A program made the position numbers and the translations under genes. This document shows positions 1 to 5,429 of a DNA stretch of 5,429 nt, piece by piece. The DNA is from Mollicutes bacterium (GTDB taxonomy: Bacteria > Bacillota_I > Bacilli_A > RF39 > UBA660): positions 1-5,429 of the forward strand of contig JAAZBI010000088.1 of NCBI GenBank assembly GCA_012513875.1, written 5' to 3'. Positions within the stretch are counted from its first letter, which is position 1, and the number at the start of each line of letters is the position of its first letter. The notes below the pieces were generated by a model that worked only from the letters and a program-made list of their open reading frames with translations, did not search any database and was not told the origin of the DNA.

Positions 1-2
1 GA

Positions 3-2831
3 CAGCTTGAGCTTCTCAACCGCTATACTTTTACCGATGATGAATGGAGTCGGTTTTTTAATGAACGGATTGCCAGCAGTAATGAAGGCATTGTTGAGAA
101 AACTCGTAAGATTCAAACCGATCATGTGCAGATTCTACGGCGAGACGATGGCACAACCAAAAACATCTATCTCATCGATAAGAAGAACATTCATAACAAC
201 CGATTGCAAGTTATCAACCAATATGAAGAAGCTGGCGGCTCACATGATACACGCTACGATGTCACTATACTCGTCAATGGTCTGCCGCTAATTCATGCTG
301 AACTGAAACGACGCGGCGTCGCCATCCGCGAAGCCTTTAACCAGATTAATCGTTATCAGCGAGATAGTTTCTGGGCGACTTCCGGCCTGTTTGAATATGT
401 CCAGATTTTCATCATCTCCAATGGTACGCATACGAAGTATTACTCAAACACAACCAGATTTAGTCATATCAGGGAAAACGAAGAGAGCGGCCGCAGCAAG
501 AGCAAGAAAACCAGTAACAGTTTTGAGTTCACTTCCTACTGGGCGGATGCCAATAACAAGGCGATTCCAGACCTGGTCGATTTTACCAAGACATTTCTGG
601 CTAAACATACCCTGCTTAATGTCCTGACAAAATATTGCGTCTTCACATCTGAAGATCTGCTCCTGGTAATGCGGCCTTATCAGATCGCGGCGACTGAGCG
701 GATCCTCTCACGCATTGAGATATCGACGAATTACAAGAAGACCGGCACACTCGATGCCGGTGGCTATATCTGGCATACAACCGGCAGCGGTAAAACATTG
801 ACATCGTTTAAAACAGCGCAGATTGCCTCGACACTTCCCTACATCGATAAAGTCTTATTCGTTGTTGATCGTAAAGATCTCGACTATCAGACAATGAAGG
901 AATACGAGCGATTCCAGAAGGGCGCTGCCAATAGTAATACATCCACAAATATTCTGCAAAAACAGCTGGAAGATGACACATCCCATATCATCATCACAAC
1001 CATTCAGAAGCTGGAAATATTTGTTTCAAGAAATAAGAAGCATGATGTCTACAAGAAACATATGGTCATCATCTTCGATGAATGTCATCGCTCACAGTTC
1101 GGCGACATGCATACCAAAATCGTAAAAGCTTTCCGAAACTACCATCTGTTCGGCTTCACCGGCACACCAATTTTCGCGGCCAATGCGTCCAGTGGTGGCA
1201 ATCCCACCCTTAAAACCACACCGCAGGCTTTCGGTGAAAAGCTGCATACCTATACAATTGTTGATGCCATCAACGACGGTAATGTCCTACCCTTCCGTAT
1301 CGACTTCATCAATACCGTCAAACAAAAAGATGATATGCAGGACAAAGACGTATCAGCGATTGATACCGAGAAGGCTCTGTCTGATCCTAAGCGCATTCGA
1401 GAAGTTGTCACCTATATTCTTGATCACTTCGATCAGAAGACGAAACGTAGTAGCTTCTACTCGCTTCAGGGGCAGCGTGTCGCTGGCTTTAACTCCATCC
1501 TGGCAGTTAGCTCAATACCGGTCGCTAAAAAATACTATCTTGAACTGAAACGGCAGCTGACGGAACGTGGCCGTAAACTCAATGTCGCGACAATTTTCAG
1601 TTACAGTGCAAATGAAGCCGATCCGGAAGATGTCTTCCCGGATGAGGATTTCGATACCAGTGGCCTTGATCAGACATCCAGAGATTTCCTTGAATCTGCA
1701 ATCGCTGATTATAACACTGATTTCAATACCAACTTCGACACATCATCCGATAAATTCCAAAACTACTATAAAGATCTCTCGCTGCGTATGAAGCGAAGGG
1801 AAATTGATCTGCTGGTGGTCGTCAATATGTTCCTGACCGGCTTTGACGCGACGACACTTAACACGCTCTGGGTTGATAAGAATCTCAGGCAGCACGGTCT
1901 GATTCAGTCTTTTTCCAGAACGAATCGAATCCTTAACTCAGTTAAGACTTTTGGCAATATTGTATGTTTCCGCAATCTGCAAAAAGAGACAGACGATGCC
2001 ATCGCTCTGTTTGGCGATAAAGATGCCGGCAGTATTGTTCTGCTGAAAAACTATGAGTCCTACTACAACGGCTTTGATGAGGATGGCAAACATCAGCCGG
2101 GCTATACCGAGCTGATTGAAACACTGCAGGAAAACTATCCGCTCGGCCAGGCCATCATGGGCGAGCAGAATCAGAAAGACTTTATTCGCCTATTTGGTAC
2201 TGTCCTGCGTCTGAAAAATATCCTCACAGCTTTTGATGATTTCGAAGGCAATGAGCTGTTGACTGTTCGTGAATTCCAGGATTACCAGAGCATCTACATC
2301 GATCTTTATCAGGATCTGACAAAAAACAGAAAAGGCGACAAAGAAAAAATCAACGACGATATTATCTTCGAGATAGAATTGATCCGCCAGGTCGAAATCA
2401 ATATCGATTATATCTTGATGCTGGTGGCCAAATTCCATGAGTCCAACTGTACAGACAAGAGCATTCTGGTTTCCATCGACAAAGCTGTCAACTCCAGCAT
2501 GCAGCTGCGCAGCAAGAAAGAGCTGATTGAGCATTTCATCCAGACAGTCAACGCAACCACCAAAGTTGATCAAGACTGGAAGAAATTTGTTGAGGAACAA
2601 AAGGAATCGGATTTGGCCAATATCATCTCGGAAGAAAAGCTGAAGCAAAAGGAAACCCGCCGCCTGATCAACAACTCCTTCCGCGATGGACTACTTAAAA
2701 CCACCGGCACTGATATCGATAAGATCATGCCGCCGGTATCCCGCTTCGGCGGTGGCAACAGAGAAGTAAAAAAACAGAATATCATCGATAGACTGATGGG
2801 ATTCTTTGAGAAGTATTTTGGGCTGGTGTGA
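3..2831 (+). CDS. hsdR: Type I restriction enzyme, R (HsdR) subunit, 5'-truncated by the window edge
   Basis: This is the motor and nuclease subunit of a type I restriction-modification complex: with HsdM and HsdS it translocates DNA using ATP and cleaves unmodified DNA at a distance. The frame is open from the first complete codon at 3, so the true start lies outside; the GTG at 126 is internal. Counting from codon 3, the PD-(D/E)XK nuclease has Asp86 in RYDVTILV, Glu100 and Lys102 in ELK, and the QxxxY motif Gln114/Tyr118. The helicase part has YQIAATERI (from 226), Walker A GSGKT (261-265), DECH (359-362), GFTGTP (384-389), TGFDA (612-616) and QSFSRTNR (635-642). From memory it aligns throughout with EcoR124I HsdR (1038 residues; D151/E165/K167), implying about 65 missing N-terminal residues. 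It encodes 942 residues here and stops with TGA. The linker after LFGTVLRLKNILTAFDDF is about 35 residues shorter than in EcoR124I. No frameshift or internal stop is seen. hsdM and hsdS are not in the window. Confidence 0.96.
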   Translation, partial: QLELLNRYTFTDDEWSRFFNERIASSNEGIVEKTRKIQTDHVQILRRDDGTTKNIYLIDKKNIHNNRLQVINQYEEAGGSHDTRYDVTILVNGLPLIHAELKRRGVAIREAFNQINRYQRDSFWATSGLFEYVQIFIISNGTHTKYYSNTTRFSHIRENEESGRSKSKKTSNSFEFTSYWADANNKAIPDLVDFTKTFLAKHTLLNVLTKYCVFTSEDLLLVMRPYQIAATERILSRIEISTNYKKTGTLDAGGYIWHTTGSGKTLTSFKTAQIASTLPYIDKVLFVVDRKDLDYQTMKEYERFQKGAANSNTSTNILQKQLEDDTSHIIITTIQKLEIFVSRNKKHDVYKKHMVIIFDECHRSQFGDMHTKIVKAFRNYHLFGFTGTPIFAANASSGGNPTLKTTPQAFGEKLHTYTIVDAINDGNVLPFRIDFINTVKQKDDMQDKDVSAIDTEKALSDPKRIREVVTYILDHFDQKTKRSSFYSLQGQRVAGFNSILAVSSIPVAKKYYLELKRQLTERGRKLNVATIFSYSANEADPEDVFPDEDFDTSGLDQTSRDFLESAIADYNTDFNTNFDTSSDKFQNYYKDLSLRMKRREIDLLVVVNMFLTGFDATTLNTLWVDKNLRQHGLIQSFSRTNRILNSVKTFGNIVCFRNLQKETDDAIALFGDKDAGSIVLLKNYESYYNGFDEDGKHQPGYTELIETLQENYPLGQAIMGEQNQKDFIRLFGTVLRLKNILTAFDDFEGNELLTVREFQDYQSIYIDLYQDLTKNRKGDKEKINDDIIFEIELIRQVEINIDYILMLVAKFHESNCTDKSILVSIDKAVNSSMQLRSKKELIEHFIQTVNATTKVDQDWKKFVEEQKESDLANIISEEKLKQKETRRLINNSFRDGLLKTTGTDIDKIMPPVSRFGGGNREVKKQNIIDRLMGFFEKYFGLV

Positions 2832-3010
2832 GGAAGCGCATCAATCACGAATCAATACGGTCGCGAATACATATTTTCTGCCATGAAGATACATAACAAT
2901 TTCTAGAATTATATTTACAGCTTTCTTTATGATTCAGTGGTGTTATGGGGAAAATAAAATCCTCTCTTCTCTTTAGTGTTAAAAACCTATAATTTCTCTA
3001 GGTTTTAGTA
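2832..3010. other. Spacer between convergent genes
   Basis: This stretch separates the end of hsdR from the end of the minus-strand 236-codon ORF. It turns AT-rich from about 2870. I see no reading frame with a ribosome binding site, no RNA gene, and only one clear structure, the hairpin at 2982-3006. The junction between hsdR-like and AT-rich composition falls here, so it is the likely boundary of the inserted SIR2 cluster. Confidence 0.6.
2982..3006. terminator. Possible bidirectional terminator hairpin
   Basis: AAAACCTA and TAGGTTTT form a perfect 8-bp inverted repeat around a 9-base loop. The arms themselves supply a run of T at the 3' side on both strands. It lies between hsdR (+) and the 236-codon ORF (-), exactly where convergent transcripts need to end. 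The stem is AT-rich and therefore weak, and neither strand has a long T-tract beyond the stem, so efficiency is uncertain. Confidence 0.45.
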
Positions 3011-3721
3011 TCAATATAGGGAATATAGTCTTGCATCACGGTAATTTCCGCAAAGCATTTCATGCACACTATCACGAAAAACGAATCCATTTGAAGTCCA
3101 TTCGTAAATGAGAAACCATTGGTTAGCCTTTATGCAAAGGAAAGTATCGTTATCTGGCTGCTCCTTAACTCGATATTCCATTATCGAGTTAAGGGCGGCG
3201 TTTAAAATTCTTTCAAAAGCGCAATTGGGAAGCTGTTCTTTTGAATTAAACTCATACGGATAGTAAATAAAAAGGTTCTTTTTCTTCCGCAAGTTTTTCA
3301 AAATCTTTACAACAGAATTGCTCAATGTATCCGACTTCAAATCGCTTTTTTGAAGCGCTAATAACTCCAGAAGAATATTTTTATTGGGGACAGGTGTTTT
3401 ATCATTCTTTTCATGAACAGAGATAAATCCTTCCTTCTTATGTGAATAATCAACATCTGGTTTGTTCTTAGCCATTGCATTCATAACATCCTGATCAACA
3501 AGTAGTTTGAAATCCATGCTATAGCGGGATGAAAACACATCGTCTTCCCCATTGGATTGATTCTTTTGTAGTCGAAACTGCTCAAAAGGGCTGCGAAATT
3601 GATTGAAAAAACACAAGGATCCGTTTACCACTTCAATCAAATAATGTTCATATGTCATTGATGATGCTATGAACTTACAGTTAAGGGCGAAAAATTTTGG
3701 CGTAAGCACTTCAATATCCAT
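3011..3721 (-). CDS. Uncharacterised 236-residue protein, last gene of the SIR2 cluster
   Basis: I do not recognise this protein. It is a soluble-looking product with no signal peptide and no convincing membrane segment. Visible segments are an N-terminal MDIEVLTPKFF, a basic stretch NLRKKKNLFIYYPYEF near 143-158, and an aromatic C-terminus with KANQWFLIYEW and FVFRDSVHEML (about 198-223). I see no nuclease, nucleotide-binding or helix-turn-helix motif. The ATG at 3719-3721 directly follows an in-frame TGA, so no earlier start exists in this frame. The best ribosome binding site is GGAG at 3733-3736, 11 bases away, which is rather far. Translational coupling to the now-broken upstream frame, whose end abuts this ATG, would explain that. 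The gene stops with TGA and converges on hsdR. Its A+T richness matches the SIR2 gene and not hsdR. It may be the accessory or sensor partner of the SIR2 protein, by position only. Coding status is likely because the frame is long and protein-like. Confidence 0.72.
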   Translation of the reverse strand: MDIEVLTPKFFALNCKFIASSMTYEHYLIEVVNGSLCFFNQFRSPFEQFRLQKNQSNGEDDVFSSRYSMDFKLLVDQDVMNAMAKNKPDVDYSHKKEGFISVHEKNDKTPVPNKNILLELLALQKSDLKSDTLSNSVVKILKNLRKKKNLFIYYPYEFNSKEQLPNCAFERILNAALNSIMEYRVKEQPDNDTFLCIKANQWFLIYEWTSNGFVFRDSVHEMLCGNYRDARLYSLY

Positions 3722-3723
3722 TC

Positions 3724-3987
3724 ACAATCAATCTCCAACTCTTATTCCTCATCCATGTTTTCGATCTCGAAAAGTTCTTAGATTCCATGGGCTTTTATCT
3801 CATCATCGATCCGATCTTGTTATGTAATTAGCTGATCAAAATCACTATCATTATTTTTCGGCTTTTCGTACGCATCACGGAGCCTTTCTAATCCGGGGTT
3901 TGGGATCTCCCAAAAATCAGCAAGTGTCTATACGCTTGCATTGCTTGCTATCTTGTTTTACTCTTTGATAACTACATCATTGTAGAT
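3724..3987 (-). pseudogene. Decayed small gene with five in-frame stops
   Basis: One minus-strand frame reads as hydrophilic, protein-like sequence for about 88 codons: segments include TLADFWEIPNPGLERLRDAY, EKPKNNDSDFDQLIT, QDRIDDEIKAHGI and ELFEIENMDEE. It is broken by stops at 3958-3960 (TAA), 3928-3930 (TAG), 3820-3822 (TAA), 3778-3780 (TAA) and 3742-3744 (TAA). No frameshift is needed, and every stop is one C-to-T change from a glutamine codon. The product would have been strongly acidic toward its C-terminus. The frame runs into the ATG of the 236-codon ORF in a different phase (GAATGG), as in genes once overlapping by ATGA. No start codon or ribosome binding site is evident after the SIR2 stop, so the 5' end is lost or unrecognised. 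I do not recognise the family. The evidence is the consistency of the frame, not homology. Confidence 0.5.
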
Positions 3988-3995
3988 TTATTATT

Positions 3996-4892
3996 TTAAG
4001 TCCAAATATTTTCATAGATATCTGCATAATTATCAACATCTATCACTTCAAATCCAACTCTCTCCAGAAAGAACTTTTTACCTTGGTCTATTTCATCATT
4101 GCTTCGAATATTTATATACCATCCTTTATGTTTTCTATCCGGATACTGTCTAAAATATTTGATTCTTTCAATGAGAATCCACCTTAAAAATGTTTCATTT
4201 TCTTCAAGTCCTAATCCAAAAACAAATAGAGATTTATTAAAGATTATATGCAACCAGGTTTTGTAACCTTTCCAATTTGATTTGTTTTTTCCTGAAAAAG
4301 GTATTTCTTCACTTCCTTTATGTATCAAATTTCTTGCTCTTTCAACACTGCCCATATAATCGCTTAATCCTAAACGAATACTCCTATGATATTTTATCAT
4401 TCCGTTTATATACCAGATTCCGAACCCATCTGTGGGCAATTCAAGTTGTTTTGTTCCATGATATGTGCTCCATGGATAAAAATCTGTAAAACCCTCTTGT
4501 TCAGTCTTAAATTGTTGATAATTAAATACACGGGCTATTGATTCCTCGTAATTCGTGGTTAGTATTGGAGAATCTAAATCCTTTATACAGTTTATGATTT
4601 TTAAATGCTGCGACAGGGGTTCCCATTCTCCCATTAAGTTTGATATTTCTTTTTTGAGATTTATTTCTTGTTTATTTTCAAGTTCTAGGATATCAAAAAA
4701 CTCAGTTACTGAAATTCCTTTGGGTCTTATTGTAAGCGTTTGAAATGATACCCTTTCCCATAATTGTATCAATAAGTCATCCCATGAAAGTGCATTTGGG
4801 TTATTAGGGTATCTATTAATTCCATTACCAATTATAAAAGCAATATCATTTTTGTTGCGCTCTATTATTCTTCTTATCTCATCAGTTGTCAT
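3996..4892 (-). CDS. SIR2-like (SIR2_2-type) domain protein, probable NAD-linked defence effector
   Basis: A 298-residue single-domain protein of the SIR2-like Rossmann fold. Visible motifs, in order, are: the nucleotide-binding loop IIGNGINRY (20-28); ALSWDDLL (34-41), a typical helix after it; LTTNYEES (111-118) with the invariant Asn114; YINGMIKYHRSIRLGLSDYM (161-180), the active-site/substrate strand; and SLFVFGLGLEENETFLRWIL (221-240), the second nucleotide-contact loop. Known bacterial SIR2-domain effectors such as ThsA of Thoeris and the DSR proteins hydrolyse NAD+ when a phage is sensed, killing or stalling the cell. A similar role here is inference. Oddly, the HG position that carries the catalytic His in sirtuins reads Asn163-Gly164; His169 lies close by. 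There is no fused TPR, TIR, SLOG or STAND region, so any sensor must be a separate protein. The start is well supported by GAGGAG at 4900-4905, seven bases upstream, and by the promoter further up. It stops with TAA. It is clearly richer in A+T than hsdR. Confidence 0.86.
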   Translation of the reverse strand: MTTDEIRRIIERNKNDIAFIIGNGINRYPNNPNALSWDDLLIQLWERVSFQTLTIRPKGISVTEFFDILELENKQEINLKKEISNLMGEWEPLSQHLKIINCIKDLDSPILTTNYEESIARVFNYQQFKTEQEGFTDFYPWSTYHGTKQLELPTDGFGIWYINGMIKYHRSIRLGLSDYMGSVERARNLIHKGSEEIPFSGKNKSNWKGYKTWLHIIFNKSLFVFGLGLEENETFLRWILIERIKYFRQYPDRKHKGWYINIRSNDEIDQGKKFFLERVGFEVIDVDNYADIYENIWT

Positions 4893-4899
4893 TTTAACA

Positions 4900-4905
4900 C
4901 TCCTC
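4900..4905 (-). promoter_or_regulatory. Ribosome binding site of the SIR2 gene
   Basis: GAGGAG on the minus strand lies seven bases before the ATG at 4890-4892. This strong Shine-Dalgarno match fixes the start of the SIR2-like gene. Confidence 0.8.
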
Positions 4906-4925
4906 AGACTTTAATTTACTTATAA

Positions 4926-4976
4926 CTGATAATAGATTGTTGCATAATTTTTTCTGCTGATAATCACTATTAGATT
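4926..4976. repeat. Pair of imperfect direct repeats over the start of the SIR2 leader
   Basis: CTGATAAT followed by AGATT occurs at 4926-4938 and again, with a 7-base insertion, at 4957-4976. The CTGATAAT cores are 31 bp apart, about three helical turns. The distal copy overlaps the -10 box and the predicted transcription start, and it contains the near-palindrome TGATAATCA. This layout would suit a repressor operator, but the region is AT-rich and chance similarity is possible. Confidence 0.3.
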
Positions 4977-5002
4977 ATATTATTCTAGTTCCTAAGTGTC
5001 CA
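4974..5002 (-). promoter_or_regulatory. Sigma70-type promoter of the SIR2 cluster
   Basis: On the minus strand TGGACA (4997-5002) and a perfect TATAAT (4974-4979) are separated by exactly 17 bp. Initiation would be near 4967, giving a leader of about 75 bases before the SIR2 start. This is the only strong promoter I see for the minus-strand cluster and implies a housekeeping-sigma transcript covering 4892 down to about 3000. Confidence 0.72.
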
Positions 5003-5024
5003 TGCACTTCAATTATTGTTATAA

Positions 5025-5138
5025 CCCCCCTCAATCACTATTTATGATCAAGACACAACTAAGTTTATCCGCATCCTCTATGACTATCAGCCGGACCAAC
5101 TGAATATTACGGAGAATGGGATCCAATGTTCCGCGTAA
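5025..5138 (+). pseudogene. Short coding-like fragment, possible 3' remnant of a gene
   Basis: A plus-strand frame is open from 5025 (after TAA at 5022-5024) to TAA at 5136-5138. It reads like protein: TIYDQDTTKFIRILYDYQPD, then QLNITENGIQCSA. It has no usable start codon or ribosome binding site, and its end falls inside the first IS21-like repeat. It could be the tail of a gene disrupted by, or carried with, the element. I cannot assign a family, and 37 codons is short enough to be chance. Confidence 0.2.
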
Positions 5139-5200
5139 ATCCAGCCACCGTTCCGCTATTTTCAGCCACCATATATCACCGCCGGTCTATAATTGACCAC
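5128..5200. repeat. Tandem imperfect repeats resembling an IS21-family terminus
   Basis: Two adjacent units, 5128-5149 and 5150-5170, share GTTCCGC at the start and CAGCCACC at the end around a variable AT-rich centre. A third, more diverged unit ending in AATTGACCAC spans about 5180-5200. Serial repeats of about 20 bp ending in AGCCAC or TTGACCAC are characteristic of the transposase-binding ends of IS21-family elements, from memory. No istA or istB gene is visible in the window and no matching opposite end is seen, so this is either a remnant or a lone end. Confidence 0.45.
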
Positions 5201-5305
5201 GGAAAATTTTGTCTTACCAAACACAACTTGACTGTACTTTCGATTATATTAAGCAAATGTCAGGAAATCCAACATTAGATATAGGCGTATGATTTTTCTA
5301 GCCAA

Positions 5306-5349
5306 GGGGCTGTCTCAAAACGAAAGTTGAGTGACAGCCCTATTTTTAT
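5306..5349 (+). terminator. Hairpin plus T-tract; also resembles an insertion-sequence end
   Basis: GGGCTGTC (5307-5314) and GACAGCCC (5333-5340) pair as a perfect 8-bp GC-rich stem, with a further TCAA/TTGA pairing inside. The stem is followed by TATTTTTAT. On the plus strand this is a canonical rho-independent terminator. The sequence GGGGCTGTCTCAAAAC beginning at 5306 is also familiar as the terminal inverted repeat of IS1182-like and related elements, which would place such an element to the right, starting here. No transposase is visible to confirm this. Confidence 0.6.
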
Positions 5350-5360
5350 GCCGAAAAACG

Positions 5361-5384
5361 AAAAAACGGGTTCCGAGGAACCCG
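5361..5384 (-). terminator. Rho-independent terminator for a gene beyond the right edge
   Basis: CGGGTTCC and GGAACCCG form a perfect 8-bp arm pair (about 7 bp with a four-base loop in practice). On the minus strand it is followed directly by TTTTTT. It would stop leftward transcription entering from outside the window, for example a transposase gene whose last codons end just inside or beyond 5417-5429. An outer CCGAA/TTCGG pairing (5351-5355 with 5389-5393) could extend it. Confidence 0.75.
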
Positions 5385-5429
5385 AAAATTCGGTAAAATT
5401 GTTCTTGTGAAAAACATTAACTTACAGAA

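Larger units (their letters stand above)
5003..5429. other. Gene-free region of mobile-element debris
   Basis: No intact gene is present over this stretch. It holds a short coding-like fragment (5025-5138), repeats resembling IS21 termini (5128-5200), a hairpin with a T-tract that resembles another insertion-sequence end (5306-5349), and a minus-strand terminator (5361-5384). Between 5201 and 5305 I see only unstructured AT-rich sequence. On the minus strand a frame is open from the right edge to a stop at 5346-5348, but it runs through the terminator and is not convincing as a gene. Confidence 0.6.

Noticed and set aside
126..128. GTG as the start of hsdR
   Set aside because: The same frame continues upstream to position 3 with residues that match the family (EWSRFFN, KTRKI), so this is an internal valine.
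7..291. Plus-strand ORF overlapping the hsdR 5' region
   Set aside because: It is out of phase with clear HsdR-like sequence that is open through the left edge and carries the nuclease motifs.
2190..2848. Two overlapping minus-strand ORFs antisense to the hsdR 3' end
   Set aside because: They are shadows of the hsdR frame, with no ribosome binding site and no recognisable motifs.
3724..3987. Functional gene using TAA and TAG as glutamine
   Set aside because: The neighbouring SIR2 gene stops cleanly at TAA, and nothing else in the window points to recoding, so decay is the simpler reading; the idea is kept only as an alternative.
4277..4743. Plus-strand ORFs opposite the SIR2 gene
   Set aside because: They lie antisense to a gene with clear SIR2 motifs, promoter and ribosome binding site, and have hydrophobic, shadow-like translations.
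5346..5429. Minus-strand frame open from the right edge, as a transposase C-terminus
   Set aside because: The frame reads through a strong terminator hairpin and T-run; the other two frames stop at 5417-5419 and 5422-5424, which are better places for a gene end.
1..5429. CRISPR array, tRNA or rRNA genes
   Set aside because: No regularly spaced repeats with unique spacers, no cloverleaf-like sequence and no conserved rRNA segments were seen on either strand.

Overview
The window is a bacterial defence-type accessory locus. It reads: the 3' part of a type I restriction gene on the + strand, an AT-rich SIR2-containing gene cluster on the - strand, and then mobile-element debris up to the right edge. 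The organism cannot be named from this sequence. The minus-strand cluster has a sigma70-like promoter (TGGACA, 17 bp, TATAAT) and a GAGGAG ribosome binding site, which argues against a Bacteroidota-type promoter and fits a Firmicutes, Proteobacteria or similar host.

Positions 1-2831: hsdR, the restriction/translocase subunit of a type I restriction-modification system of the EcoR124I (type IC) kind. The left edge cuts off its N-terminus. Its nuclease residues and helicase motifs look intact. The hsdM and hsdS genes it needs must lie to the left of the window. Positions 2832-3010 are a short spacer between convergent genes, with an AT-rich hairpin that could terminate transcription from both sides.

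Positions 3011-5002 (minus strand): a SIR2-like protein gene (3996-4892) transcribed from a good promoter, then a decayed reading frame (about 3724-3987) with five in-frame stops, then an intact 236-residue ORF of unknown function (3011-3721). Spacing and orientation suggest one former three-gene transcription unit, plausibly an antiphage module built around a SIR2 effector. The middle gene is now broken. This unit is visibly richer in A+T than hsdR, which suggests separate acquisition.

Positions 5003-5429: no intact gene. The stretch holds a short coding-like fragment, three imperfect tandem repeats resembling IS21-family termini, a hairpin/T-tract that looks like the end of another insertion sequence, and a strong terminator facing left for a gene beyond the right edge. 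The genes share a defence-island setting, but a functional link between HsdR and the SIR2 cluster is inferred from proximity only.
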